A DNA stretch of 64,000 nt, taken from Chloroflexia bacterium SDU3-3 (GTDB lineage Bacteria > Chloroflexota > Chloroflexia > Chloroflexales > Roseiflexaceae). This document shows positions 52,343-62,000 of the stretch, in pieces (position 1 is the stretch's first letter; every line of letters begins with the position of its first letter). The stretch is from the NCBI GenBank assembly GCA_009268125.1, contig WBOU01000009.1, positions 1-64,000 on the forward strand. The letters are read 5' to 3'. The position numbers and the translations under genes are program-made. The notes below the pieces were generated by a model. That model had not been told where the DNA came from and searched no databases. It saw only the letters and a list, made by a program, of their open reading frames with translations.

Positions 52343-53505
52343 GACGAATTGCACAGATCACGCTTACTATTTTCTGCACGCTGCTGGCCTTTGTGCTGCT
52401 GTGGGCGTTTCGGCCAGCGCTTGAGCTGTTTGTCGGCTCGGTGGCGATCGCGGCGGCGCTGCGCCCGCTGGTGCGGCAGACCGAGGACCGCGGCATACCG
52501 CGTGGCTACGCCATCCTGCTGTGGTATGTGCTGGCGCTGGCGCTGCTGGGTCTGGTGGGCGGGCTGTTCCTGCTCAATATCTCGGGCGAGGCGGCCAGCG
52601 CGCTTGAGGGCTTCCCCACATGGTACCGCACGCTGGTGGTGCAGCTGCAGCAGGGCGACATGGTAGGCCAGGCGCTGGCCCAGGCCCTGCCCCCGCCCGA
52701 GGTTGTGGCGCTGCCGCAGGCCCCGGCCTTCACCGGAACGCTGACCGGGCTGGTGGGCGGGGCGGTAGCGCAGATTGTGCTGGTGATGGCGATGCTCAGC
52801 CTGTCGTTCTACTGGCTGAGCGAGGTCACCCACTTCGAGCGCCTGTGGCTCTCGCTGCTGCCGGTGGGGGCGCGCATCCGCGCACGGGCGGTCTGGCGCA
52901 ACGCCGAAAATGCGGTCGGGGCCTACATCCGCGCCACGCTGGCGGCGACCATGTGCGCAGGCCTACTGCTGCTGGGTGCCTACCGCCTGCTGGGCCAGAT
53001 CCCGATGGTAGGCATGATCCCCTTCGCGGCCACGCTGGCGCTGCTGGGCGGTATATCGCACCTAGTGCCACGGGTGGGGCCAGGGCTGGTGGTGCTGCTC
53101 AGCGCGGCTGTGGCCGCCAGCAGCGGCATGGCATCGGCGGCGGCGGTGGGGCTGGTGGGCATCGCCATTCACATCGCCGCGCACCACCTGGGCGAGTGGG
53201 TGCTGCACACGGGCAGCGAGCGCGTGAACCCGCTGCTGCAGGTGCTGCTGCTGCTGGCGCTGGGCGAGGTCGGCGGGTTTGGGGCCATGATCTTCGCACC
53301 GCCGCTGGCCGCGCTGGTGCAGGTGCTCAACAACAGCCTGCGGGCCGCCACGGTCAACACCCCAAGCCAGCAGGCCGCATTCGCCATGCTCCACCAGCGG
53401 CTCGACCAGGTCGAGCAGGAGACCGACGCCGAGCAGCACGAGCTGCTGAACGTGCTGCGCCGCAGCCGCGATCTGGTTGGGCAGGCCCAGCAGCTGCTTG
53501 AGTAG
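52339..53505 (+). CDS. AI-2E family transporter (PerM-like), second of a pair
   Basis: A 388-residue paralogue of the preceding gene, with the same helix layout: two helices near 6-40, one near 53-75, a soluble loop about 78-125, then helices with SFYWLSEVTHFERLWLSLLP and IPFAATLALLGGISHLVPRV. The C-terminal tail is helical and Gln/Glu-rich (QQAAFAMLHQRLDQVEQETD). The ATG overlaps the upstream stop by 4 nt. The paired arrangement suggests a hetero-oligomer (inference). Confidence 0.83.
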   Translation: MRRIAQITLTIFCTLLAFVLLWAFRPALELFVGSVAIAAALRPLVRQTEDRGIPRGYAILLWYVLALALLGLVGGLFLLNISGEAASALEGFPTWYRTLVVQLQQGDMVGQALAQALPPPEVVALPQAPAFTGTLTGLVGGAVAQIVLVMAMLSLSFYWLSEVTHFERLWLSLLPVGARIRARAVWRNAENAVGAYIRATLAATMCAGLLLLGAYRLLGQIPMVGMIPFAATLALLGGISHLVPRVGPGLVVLLSAAVAASSGMASAAAVGLVGIAIHIAAHHLGEWVLHTGSERVNPLLQVLLLLALGEVGGFGAMIFAPPLAALVQVLNNSLRAATVNTPSQQAAFAMLHQRLDQVEQETDAEQHELLNVLRRSRDLVGQAQQLLE

Positions 53506-53540
53506 GCCGGGTCTATGCGTTCTCGTTTGGCAGACCAGGG

Positions 53541-53577
53541 TTACCACCAAGACTCCAAGCAACAAAAGGGAGCAAAT
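53541..53577 (-). repeat. dispersed CCAAG/CTTGG intergenic repeat, copy 5
   Basis: TTACCACCAAGACTCCAAGC then AACAAAAGGGAGCAAAT, nearly the same as copy 1 at 10867. Nearby, TGCTTGAGTAG-CCGGG occurs at the permease 3' end (53494) and again near 53635, a small duplication. Confidence 0.7.
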
Positions 53578-53655
53578 CCTAAGGGTTCAGCATTGCTCGC
53601 TTGATTTCGATGGTTTTGCAGAACACATTGGCCCTGCTTGAGTAGTCCGGGCAGC

Positions 53656-53684
53656 TTGTCGAAGCCATGGGGCTGGCCTATAAT
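53656..53684 (+). promoter_or_regulatory. promoter of acyP
   Basis: TTGTCG, 17 bp, TATAAT; 42 bp upstream of the acylphosphatase ATG. Confidence 0.65.
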
Positions 53685-53726
53685 CAGCCGCAGGAGGCCA
53701 AGTTTCACATGGGGAGGCGGTGCGCC

Positions 53727-54002
53727 ATGGAAGATGTGCGGGCGCAGGTTGTGGTCAGCGGGCGGGTGCAGGGGGTGTACTTCCGGGTCTCGACGCAGGA
53801 TCAGGCACGGGCGGCGGGGGTACGCGGCTGGGTGCGCAACCTGCCCGATGGCCGCGTCCAGGCGGTGTTCGAGGGCAGCGCGGCGGCGGTGCGGCAGATG
53901 ATCGACTGGTGCCACGAGGGGCCAGACATGGCCCACGTGGACCATGTCGCAGTCGAGTGGCAGACGCCCCAGGGCGAGGGACAGGGCTTCCGCATCCGCT
54001 AG
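53727..54002 (+). CDS. acyP: acylphosphatase
   Basis: A 91-residue acylphosphatase. The active-site loop SGRVQGVYFRVSTQDQA carries the catalytic Arg20, and GVRGWVRNLPDGRVQAVFEG carries Asn38. It hydrolyses carboxyl-phosphate mixed anhydrides such as acetyl phosphate and 1,3-bisphosphoglycerate. The ATG follows GGGAGG by about 9 nt; an in-frame ATG six codons earlier would include the Shine-Dalgarno in the coding sequence. It is monocistronic. Confidence 0.95.
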   Translation: MEDVRAQVVVSGRVQGVYFRVSTQDQARAAGVRGWVRNLPDGRVQAVFEGSAAAVRQMIDWCHEGPDMAHVDHVAVEWQTPQGEGQGFRIR

Positions 54003-54018
54003 ATAGCACGCGCATAAA

Positions 54019-54065
54019 AAAACAGCGCAGCGGGCAGACACGGTGTCTGCCCGCTGCGCTGTTTT
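54019..54065. terminator. bidirectional terminator, 23-base perfect arms
   Basis: Arms 54019-54041 and 54043-54065 are perfectly complementary, with A-rich and T-rich outer ends. It serves the convergent acyP and LPxTG genes. Confidence 0.9.
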
Positions 54066-54076
54066 GGTAAGACAGC

Positions 54077-54979
54077 CTAGCGGCCCTTGCCCGCGTAGCG
54101 CCAGACCAGCGAGCCTGCGCCGATCAGGGCCAGCGAGAGGCCCAGCAGCAGCAGCGGCGAACTATCGCCCGCGCCGGTGCGGGGCAGCGCCCTGGGCGGG
54201 GTGCGCGTGGCCACGGGGGTGGCAACCGCAGGCGTGGCCTCCAGCATGGGGGTGGGGGTGCCCTCCAGCGTGGCCGTGGTGGTGATGACCGGCGTGGCGG
54301 TGCCCGCCACAGGCGACGCCGCAACGATGACGATCGTCACCTCCGAGGTGTTGTTGCCCGGGTCGTCGGTGGTGCTGCTGGTGCTGATGATCGCCACATT
54401 CTTCGCAGCGCCAAACGGGGCATCGAGCCGCACGCGCACCGTAATCTGGATCGTCACAACCTCATCGGGAGCAAGCGAGCCAATATCCACCGTGATCGCG
54501 CTGCCGCTCGTGCTGGCCGTACCTTTGCTGGTGGTCACACCTACCAGCTCGAACTCGCTGGCAAGATTATCGCTCACCACCACATCATTGGCGGTGCGCT
54601 CGTCCTCATTCGTAGCGGTGAGCGTGTAGAGGAAGGTCTCGCCTTGCTGCGCGGTCGAGACGCTGGCCGACTTATGGATGGTCGGGTCGGCCTCTCTCCC
54701 GCCCGAGGGGCGCGGTGTGCTGGTGGGCGGCACCGGCGTGGCGGTAGGCGGCTCGGCGGTGGGCGGCTCGGGCGTGTTGGTGGGCGGCACCGGCGTGCTG
54801 GTGGGCGGCACCGGCGTGCTGGTGGGCGGCACCGGCGTAGGCGTCGGTGGTTCGGCGGTGGGCGTGTCCACCGCATGCAGAGGCGCTGCATATGTCGCAG
54901 GGGCTGGGGCATAGAGCGATACACCGATAAGCACTGCACCAACAAAAAGCGTCATCCACGACATGACTCGCGCTTGCAT
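54077..54979 (-). CDS. DUF11-domain surface protein with LPxTG sorting signal
   Basis: A 300-residue exported protein. The signal peptide is at 1-35. A Pro/Thr-rich repeat linker (about 38-95) has TPVPPTS in tandem. One DUF11/Ig-like domain follows (about 100-225, [33 protein letters not shown]), then a second Thr/Pro linker. The C-terminus is a sortase signal: LPRTG, a hydrophobic helix ([20 protein letters not shown]) and a short basic tail. It would be covalently attached to the cell wall or otherwise anchored. No sortase gene is in this window. AAGGAG precedes the ATG at 5 nt, and a TGC-TACAAT promoter lies 35 bp upstream. Confidence 0.88.
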   Translation of the reverse strand: MQARVMSWMTLFVGAVLIGVSLYAPAPATYAAPLHAVDTPTAEPPTPTPVPPTSTPVPPTSTPVPPTNTPEPPTAEPPTATPVPPTSTPRPSGGREADPTIHKSASVSTAQQGETFLYTLTATNEDERTANDVVVSDNLASEFELVGVTTSKGTASTSGSAITVDIGSLAPDEVVTIQITVRVRLDAPFGAAKNVAIISTSSTTDDPGNNTSEVTIVIVAASPVAGTATPVITTTATLEGTPTPMLEATPAVATPVATRTPPRALPRTGAGDSSPLLLLGLSLALIGAGSLVWRYAGKGR

Positions 54980-55013
54980 AGCATCTCCTTGAGGGACAAA
55001 GGCGCTGCCCCAC

Positions 55014-55022
55014 ATTGTAGCA
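55014..55022 (-). promoter_or_regulatory. extended -10 promoter of the LPxTG protein
   Basis: Minus strand TGC-TACAAT, 35 bp before the ATG. The following 55080-55150 is AT-rich with no gene. Confidence 0.55.
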
Positions 55023-55152
55023 ATTAACGTTGTATCGACACCAAATTCAGGCACATGGCGCGCAGTTTTAGGCCACAATCATAAGTATACAAGAAAAAGC
55101 GTTGTTTTCCCTAACACATTCTTTTCTCAAATATGCAGCAATGCAGGAACAT

Positions 55153-55184
55153 AAAAAAGGGCGAGGTGCGTCCACACCCCGCCC
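55153..55184 (-). terminator. intrinsic terminator of the trans-sulfuration enzyme
   Basis: Minus strand: GGGCGGGGTG pairs with CACCTCGCCC (one G-U) around a 6-nt loop, then six T. Confidence 0.85.
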
Positions 55185-55196
55185 CAATGCGGCAGA

Positions 55197-56345
55197 CTAG
55201 GCCAGCGCCTGCGCCAGATCGTCGATCAGATCCTGGGCTTCCTCAATACCAACGGAGAGCCGCACCAGGCCTGGCGGAACCTCAAGCGCCGAACCGGCCA
55301 CGCTCAGGTGGGTCATAGCGGCGGGCACCTCGATCAGGCTCTCCACGCCGCCCAGGCTCTCGGCCAGGGTGAATAGGTGAGTGCGGGCAACCAGATCGCG
55401 CGCCGCATTGGCCCCGCCGCGCATCACCACCGAGATCATGCCGCCGAAGCCGTGCATCTGGCGCTTGGCCAGGGCGTGCTGGGGGTGCGAGGGCAGGCCG
55501 GGGTAGATCACGCGCTCGATCGCGGGGTGCTGCTCAAGGTAGCTGGCCACGGCCAGGGCGTTCTCGGCGTGGGCGCGCATGCGCAGCGCCAGGGTCTTCA
55601 GGCCGCGCAGCACCAGCCAGCTGTCGAAGGGGCCGGGCACGCCGCCCGCCGCGTTCTGCACGAACTGCACGCGGGCCGCCAGCTCGGCATCCTTGAACAC
55701 CAGCGCGCCGCCCACCACATCGCTGTGGCCGCCCATGTACTTGGTGGTGCTGTAGAGCACGATGTCGGCGCCCAGCTCCAGCGGGCGCTGGAAGTAGGGC
55801 GAGGCGAAGGTGTTGTCGACCACGGTGAGGATGCCGCGCTGCCGGGTGTGCTCGGTGATCGCGGCGATGTCGGCCAGCTTCAGCAGGGGATTGGTGGGCG
55901 TCTCGATCCAGATCAGCTTGGTCTCGGGGCGGATGGCGTCGAGCGCCTGCTCAAGGTCGCTGGTATCGACAAAGTCGGCCTTGATGCCTTGGCGGCTGAA
56001 CACCTTGTCGAAAAGCCGGAAGGTGCCGCCATACACATCATCGCCGCACACCACGTGGTCGCCGCTGGAGAGCGCGAGCAGCAGCGCCGACTCGGCGGCC
56101 AGGCCCGAGGCGAAAGCTAGGGCGGCTGCGCCGCCATCCAGCGCGGCCAGAGCTGTCTCTAGCGCGGCGCGGGTGGGGTTGCCGCTGCGCGAGTACTCGT
56201 AGCCCTTGTGCACGCCGATGGACTCCTGGGCGAAGGTCGAGGTCTGGTAGATCGGCACGATCACCGCGCCGGTGGCCGGGTCTGGCTCCTGGCCAGCGTG
56301 GATGGCGCGGGTGGCGAAGCCCTTATCGTGATAGGTTGTGCTCAT
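55197..56345 (-). CDS. Cys/Met metabolism PLP enzyme (cystathionine gamma-synthase/lyase type)
   Basis: A 382-residue fold-I PLP enzyme. Typical motifs are FATRAIHAGQEPDPATGAVI, YEYSRSGNPTRAALE, GDHVVCGDDVYGGTFRLF, ETPTNPLLKLADIAAI and VVDNTFASPYFQRPLELGAD. The Schiff-base Lys202 is in YSTTKYMGGHSDVVGG. The C-terminal SLGGVESLIEVPAAMTH and RLSVGIEEAQDLI are intact. It acts in trans-sulfuration; synthase and lyase cannot be separated confidently by eye. The start MSTTYHDKGFATRA is chosen from the family N-terminus, with AAAGG upstream. The upstream gap contains the operators of the divergent MFS gene. Confidence 0.93.
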   Translation of the reverse strand: MSTTYHDKGFATRAIHAGQEPDPATGAVIVPIYQTSTFAQESIGVHKGYEYSRSGNPTRAALETALAALDGGAAALAFASGLAAESALLLALSSGDHVVCGDDVYGGTFRLFDKVFSRQGIKADFVDTSDLEQALDAIRPETKLIWIETPTNPLLKLADIAAITEHTRQRGILTVVDNTFASPYFQRPLELGADIVLYSTTKYMGGHSDVVGGALVFKDAELAARVQFVQNAAGGVPGPFDSWLVLRGLKTLALRMRAHAENALAVASYLEQHPAIERVIYPGLPSHPQHALAKRQMHGFGGMISVVMRGGANAARDLVARTHLFTLAESLGGVESLIEVPAAMTHLSVAGSALEVPPGLVRLSVGIEEAQDLIDDLAQALA

Positions 56346-56483
56346 ATTGTTGCCTTTGTGTATACAGAAATACATGTTTATTGTAACCGACGTGCGACAT
56401 GTTGTGGCGGGTGTGGCAGCGCGCTGGCCACGCCTATTGTAGCGCACGTGGCTAGGAGAGGCATGGGCAAAAACAAGCTGCTG

Positions 56484-56507
56484 TATCGTAGTCAAAAAGC
56501 TACGATA
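56484..56507. promoter_or_regulatory. palindromic operator 1
   Basis: TATCGTAG - 8 bp - CTACGATA, perfect 8-bp arms. It has the same core and spacer length as operator 2, whose centre lies 72 bp downstream. Confidence 0.65.
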
Positions 56508-56552
56508 TACATCGCAAGACGGATATCTTTTCAGCACTAGGCTGATTAGACT

Positions 56553-56582
56553 CTATATCGTAGCTTTATAACTACGATATAG
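56553..56582. promoter_or_regulatory. palindromic operator 2, next to the MFS start
   Basis: CTATATCGTAG - 8 bp - CTACGATATAG, perfect 11-bp arms. It ends at the MFS Shine-Dalgarno (GAGGAG) and likely overlaps the promoter. The cognate ArsR-type regulator is encoded two genes downstream of it. Confidence 0.75.
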
Positions 56583-56594
56583 AGGAGAACGGGC

Positions 56595-57833
56595 ATGTAC
56601 AGCATCTTGCGAAATCGCGCGCTGGTCACTATCGGCATCGCCGAGGGCGTCAGCAACATCGGCAACTGGATCAACACCATGGCTATCTTTGCGCTGCTGC
56701 TGTTTCGCGGCGGCGGCGGCGTAGCCGAGAGCAGCGGCATCTTCCTGGCGGGCCTGGTGCCCACGCTGCTGGTCAGCCCGCTGGCAGGCTGGCTCTGCGA
56801 CCGCTTCGACCGCAAGCGGCTGATGATCGCCAGCGAGCTGCTCTCGGGGCTGATGGTGGTAGGGCTGATCTTCGCGCAGCACACCACGCTAATCTACGCC
56901 CTGCTGGTATGCCAGGCGATCTGCGGGGCGGTGATGGGGCCAGCGCGGCGCTCCTCCATCCCACAGATCGTCGCGCCCGAGCAGCTGCCCAAGGCCAACG
57001 CGCTGCTAGAGCAGATCGCCAGCCTGATCAAGATCGCCGCGCCGCTGCTGGCCGGCGGTCTGCTTGCGGTGCTCAGCCCGCACCAGGCGCTCATCCTCGA
57101 CGTGATCTCGTTCGCGATCTCGGCGATCATTCTGGCATGGCTACCCAAGCTGCCGCCCGCCGCCGCGCCCAGCCAGCACGCTGCCGCGCCCAAAAGCTCG
57201 CTGGGCGGGACGCTGCGGGGCAACGCCCGGCTGGCCCTGCTGATGGCGCTAGGCTTCAGCCTGCCCGCCGTGGTGATGGGCTTCGATGTGCTGGCATCGC
57301 TGCTGGTGCGCGACTCGCTGGGCGGCGACGAGCGGCTGTACGGCCTGCTGATCGGGGCAATCGGCGCGGGCAGCCTGGCCAGCACCGCGATCGTCATGCT
57401 GCGCCGCAGGGCCGCCGACCCCTGGCGCGATGCCACGGTGGGCATAGTGATACTGGCCGCGCTGCCTGCAGCCATGGCGGCGGCAGCAATCACGCCGCGC
57501 GTGGGCGCGCTGCCGCTGCTGATCTGTAGCATCGGCGCGGGCGTGGGCATCGGTCTGATCACCATGCAGGTGAGCACCCTCATCCAGCAGATGGCCCCGC
57601 CCGCGCTGCTCGGCCAGGTCAGCGGCATGTTCCAGAGCTTCCACACCGCAGGCCAGCTGGTGCCGCTGCTAGTGCTGCCGATGGTCATCCCGGCGCTGAT
57701 CTCGATCGGGCTATACTTTGGTATGATGTGCGCGGCGCTGCTGCTGCTGGCAGCGGCAACCCAGATCGTGCTCGGCATGCGCCGATTCAGCCCGCCCGAG
57801 CAGGCCGAGCCAGGCCGGGCGACCACAGGATAA
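56595..57833 (+). CDS. MFS transporter (multidrug efflux type)
   Basis: A 412-residue major facilitator with about 12 helices. The loop 2-3 motif appears as GWLCDRFDRKRLMIASELLS. Other recognisable parts are GAVMGPARRSSIPQIVAPEQ, in the fashion of the MFS_3/enterobactin-exporter-like group, and GAIGAGSLASTAIVMLRRRA. It probably exports drugs or toxic metabolites. GAGGAG lies 8 nt before the ATG. The stop is 2 nt before the regulator start, so the two are coupled, and two palindromes upstream suggest autorepression. Confidence 0.9.
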   Translation: MYSILRNRALVTIGIAEGVSNIGNWINTMAIFALLLFRGGGGVAESSGIFLAGLVPTLLVSPLAGWLCDRFDRKRLMIASELLSGLMVVGLIFAQHTTLIYALLVCQAICGAVMGPARRSSIPQIVAPEQLPKANALLEQIASLIKIAAPLLAGGLLAVLSPHQALILDVISFAISAIILAWLPKLPPAAAPSQHAAAPKSSLGGTLRGNARLALLMALGFSLPAVVMGFDVLASLLVRDSLGGDERLYGLLIGAIGAGSLASTAIVMLRRRAADPWRDATVGIVILAALPAAMAAAAITPRVGALPLLICSIGAGVGIGLITMQVSTLIQQMAPPALLGQVSGMFQSFHTAGQLVPLLVLPMVIPALISIGLYFGMMCAALLLLAAATQIVLGMRRFSPPEQAEPGRATTG

Positions 57834-57835
57834 CC

Positions 57836-58969
57836 ATGGAAGATGCACGCGCGGCCCGCGACGCAGGCGGGTGGGAGATCGTCGAATCGGTAGCGCTAGA
57901 GCTGGATTTTGGCATAAGCATCGCGTGCGATCGGCTGCCCGCGCCGTTCCGCCAGGAGCGCTCGCGCCAGATCGCCCAGCAGGCCGCCGCCTGGCGCGAG
58001 GACTGGGCCGCGCTGATCGGCAGGCCGACCGGCTGGATCACGATCTGCGAGTACCTGGCCGACTTGGCGGGCGTGCTGACCGAGCGCGACTATGGGCGGG
58101 CCAGCATGGCCATGCGCGAGCTAGGCCAGCAGGATGCGCTGGAGCGCCTGATCGACAAGGCCGCGCGCTACGGCCTTGCGCCCCACCCCGATCTGCCCCC
58201 CGCCGAGCGGCTGCCCGAACTCTACAACCGGCTGATCCAGGCCCGCCGCCAGCACGTGGGCTTCAGCGAGGTGCCGCGCTCGGCGGTGCTGCGCCACGGC
58301 CAGCACGAGATCGCGCGGGCGGCGCGCTTCTTGGCGGGCGGCGATCTGCACACGCGCGGCTGGCACCTGATCGACCGCTTCTACTACGAGATCTATGCGC
58401 CCTGGCGGGCCGAGCAGCAGCCCGTGATCGACCAGGCCTACGCCGAGGCCGAGGCCGCCATGGGTGGGCGGGCGGGCGCGGGCAGGCCCGACACCAGCTG
58501 GCTGCCCGCCCAGAACCCGCTGCGCCACCAGCTGCCGCTGAGCAACGCGCTGGACGCGGGGATGCTGCGCGCGCTGCTGTGGGTCGAGCCATTTGGCTCC
58601 TTCGACTCGTGGGCGCTGGGCGATGGGGCGGTGTTCGCCTCGTGCAGCACATCCACCACGGCGCTGACCGGGGCCATGGACAAGCTCGAAGACCTGAGCC
58701 GCCGCATCCAGGCGCTGGCCGACCCCACCCGCCTGCTCATCCTGCGGCTCATCCGCAACCGCGATGCCAGCAACACCGGGCTGGCATCCTACCTCGATCT
58801 GGCCCGGCCCACCGTGAGCATCCACGCCAAGATCCTGCGCGAGGCGGGCCTGATCACCACCACCAGCGCCGGGCGGGCCGTGCGCCACCACATCCAGGCC
58901 GATGCCATCCGCAGCCTGTTCCGCGAGCTTGAGCAACTGCTCGACCTGCCCGAGATCAGCGAGGACTAG
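57836..58969 (+). CDS. ArsR-family transcriptional regulator with large N-terminal domain
   Basis: A 377-residue protein. The C-terminal 95 residues (about 280-375) form an ArsR-type winged helix: MDKLEDLSRRIQALADPTRL, then LILRLIRNRDASNTGLASYL, recognition helix RPTVSIHAKILREAGLITTT, and wing SAGRAVRHHIQA. No Cys metal-site motif is present. The N-terminal 275 residues are helical and resemble the DUF5937-like sensor region of some actinobacterial/chloroflexi ArsR proteins, but I cannot confirm that. It probably senses a ligand exported by the adjacent MFS protein. The ATG lies 2 nt after the MFS stop, with ACAGGA as a weak Shine-Dalgarno. Confidence 0.82.
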   Translation: MEDARAARDAGGWEIVESVALELDFGISIACDRLPAPFRQERSRQIAQQAAAWREDWAALIGRPTGWITICEYLADLAGVLTERDYGRASMAMRELGQQDALERLIDKAARYGLAPHPDLPPAERLPELYNRLIQARRQHVGFSEVPRSAVLRHGQHEIARAARFLAGGDLHTRGWHLIDRFYYEIYAPWRAEQQPVIDQAYAEAEAAMGGRAGAGRPDTSWLPAQNPLRHQLPLSNALDAGMLRALLWVEPFGSFDSWALGDGAVFASCSTSTTALTGAMDKLEDLSRRIQALADPTRLLILRLIRNRDASNTGLASYLDLARPTVSIHAKILREAGLITTTSAGRAVRHHIQADAIRSLFRELEQLLDLPEISED

Positions 58970-59024
58970 CCCTTCCAGATGCGGCGCGGCGCACAAAAGA
59001 ACATTTGTTTCACCAGCATGAGCG

Positions 59025-59033
59025 TGCTATAAT
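59025..59033 (+). promoter_or_regulatory. extended -10 promoter of mutS
   Basis: TGC-TATAAT, 44 bp before the mutS ATG. A TTTGTT about 17 bp upstream is a weak -35 candidate. Confidence 0.6.
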
Positions 59034-59077
59034 GCGGCCAAGGTACGAGTATCTACCACGAAACGGAGCCGCAGCAT

Positions 59078-62000
59078 ATGGCCACAGCCCCCGACCGTCG
59101 CGCTCTCCAGCGCCGCCTCGACGACGAGTTCCCCGACCTCCAGCTGCTCAACTGGTACATCCAGTACCGCCAGCTCAAAGCGGGCTGCCCGGATGCGGTG
59201 CTGCTCTACCGCATGGGCGACTTCTACGAGACCTTCGACGACGACGCCAAGCTGGTCGCCGAGAAGCTGGAGATCACGCTCACCTATAAAAAGTTCGCCA
59301 ACAACAAGGCCACCGGGGCCGAGCAGCGCTGCCCCATGGCGGGCCTGCCCTACCACGCCGCCGAGCGCTACACCAGCCAGCTGGTGAGCGCGGGCTACCG
59401 CGTGGCGATCGCCGAGCAGATCAGCGAGACGCCATCCAGCCGAAAAGACACCCGCCCCAAGTCGGTGTTCGCGGGCGGGATCGAGGCCGGCGAGGCCCGC
59501 AAGGGCATGGTCGACCGCGAGGTGGTGCGCATCCTCACCCCCGGCACGATCACCGAGACCACCATGCTGCCAGCGGTGCAGAACAACTACCTGGTGGCCG
59601 TGATCGCCGAGGGCGGCAAGGTGGGGCTGGCCTACGCCGACCTGAGCACCGGCGAGTTCGCCTGCACCGAGTTCGCGGGCGACCGCGCCCACGCCCAGGC
59701 CCAGGGCGAGCTGGCCCGCCTGAGCGCCGCCGAGCTGCTGGTGCCCGAGGATGAGAAGCTGCGCATCCCCGGCCTCGACCCGGCCAGCGCCCGGCTGGAG
59801 CACGACCTGGAGTTCATGACCAAGGGCGAGCGCGAGATGCTGCTGCCCGGCGAGCGCCTGGCCCGCCGCACCGAGCGCGAGAACAACGCCCGCTGGGCGC
59901 ACGGCCACGTCACCGGCGTGCCCGCGTGGAAGTGGGATCTGCGCACCACCTACGATGCGCTGACCCAGCAGTTCGGCGTGCGCTCGCTCGACGGCTTCGG
60001 CCTGAGCGCCGAGAAGAAGCTGGCCATCCGCGCCGCCGGGGCCATCCTGCAGTACACCCGCGAGACCCAGAACGGCGCGCTGGTGCACATGACCTCGCTG
60101 CGGGCCTACACCACCAGCGACGTGATGTTCCTCGACCCGCAGACGCGCCGCAACCTGGAGCTGCTGGAGGGCAGCGGCGGGCGCTCGAAAGGCTCGCTGG
60201 TGCAGGTGCTGGACCAGACCCGCACGCCCATGGGGGCGCGGCTGCTGCGCCGCTGGATCGGCCAGCCGCTGCTGGATGTGGCCCAGCTCACATCGCGGCA
60301 GGAAAACGTGGGCTTCTTCGTGGAGAACGCGCTGCTGCGGGCCGACATGCGCGAGCGCCTGAAGGCGCTGGGCGACATGGAGCGGGCGGTCAACCGCGTG
60401 GCCCAGGGCGGCGGCGTGGCCGTGCCGCGCGACCTGGTGCGCCTGCGCGAGGCGCTGCGCGCGCTGCCCGCCACCATCGAGGCGCTGGGCGGCTGGCGGC
60501 CAGCGGGCATGGCCGCGCCGGTGGCCGCGCCCGAGCAGGATGCCCAGGGCGAGCCAGAGCTGGGCGGCGAGTGGGACATGCTGTTCGATGAGGAGCCGCC
60601 CACGCCCGAGCCACCAGCGCCCGAGCCGCCCACGCCCGAGCCAAGTCTGCGCGAGCAGCGCGAGGCCAGGCGCAAGGTGGCGGCCCGCTACGCCGAGCAG
60701 GAAGACCTGTTCGCCGACTTCGACTGGGGCGCGGATGAGGATGAGGAGCCGCTGCCCGAGCCGCCCGCCCCCGAGCCGGAGCCGCCCGCCCCCGAGCGCC
60801 GCGCGCTGCCCCGCCCGCGCCGCAGCGCGGCCCCCAGCCCCAGCGGCATCGACGCCTGCGCCGACGTGCTGGCCTTCCTTGAGGGCGCGCTGGATGACGA
60901 CCCGCCAGCGCTGCTGGGCGCTTCCAACTACCTGCGCGCCGTGGCGGGCGGCGAGACGCCCCGCCGCGTTATCCGCCCGGGCTTCGACAAGGGCATGGAT
61001 GAGGTCGTGAAGGCAGCTCGCACGGCCCAGCAGTACATCAGCAACCTTGAAGCCCGCGAGCAGCAGAAGACCGGCATCAAGTCGCTGCGGGTGGGCTACA
61101 ACCAGGTGTTCGGCTACTACATCGAGGTGGCCAAGAGCTACGCGGGCGACGTGCCCGCCGACTACATCCGCAAGCAGACGCTGAGCACCGGCGAGCGCTA
61201 CTACACCAGCGAGCTGAAAGAGTTTGAGAACATCGTCATCACCGCGCAGGAGCGGCTGAACGACCTGGAGCGCCAGGCCTTCGCCCGCGTGTGCGCGATC
61301 GCCGCCGAGGCGGGCGAGCGCCTGCTGGCCACCGCCCGCGCCCTGGCCGAGATCGACGTGTACCTGGCGCTGGCCGAGGTGGCGGCGCGCGGCGGCTACA
61401 CCCGCCCGCTGCTGGCCGAGGACAGCCGCCTGATCATCCAGGCGGGCCGCCACCCCATGGTCGAGCAGGCCCTGGATGACCCGTTCATCCCCAACGACGC
61501 GCTGCTGGACACCGACGCCAACCAGATCCTGGTGATCACCGGCCCCAACATGGCGGGCAAAAGCACGGTGCTGCGCCAGATCGCGCTGATCGTGCTGATG
61601 GCCCAGATCGGCTCGTTCGTGCCCGCCGAGCGCGCCGAGATCGGCCTGGTCGATCGGATCTTCACCCGCATCGGCGCGCAGGACGACATCGCCACCGGCC
61701 AGTCGACCTTCATGGTGGAGATGACCGAGACAGCGGCGCTGCTCATCCAGAGCACACGGCGCAGCCTGATCATTCTGGATGAGGTGGGGCGCGGCACCAG
61801 CACCTACGACGGCATGGCCATCGCCCAGGCGGTGATCGAGTACATCCACAACGAGCCGCGCCTGGGCTGCCGCACGCTGTTCGCCACCCACTACCACGAG
61901 CTAACCCGCCTGGAGCACGTGCTGCCCAGGGTGAAGAACTACCACATGGCGGCGGTAGAGCAGGATGGCCACGTGGCGTTCCTGCACAAGCTGCGCAGCG

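Noticed and set aside
59027-61897. 956-codon open frame on the strand opposite mutS
   Set aside because: mutS is unambiguous in the forward frame. High third-position GC keeps the antisense frame open, and the product is a low-complexity His/Leu/Ala/Gly protein with no ribosome site.
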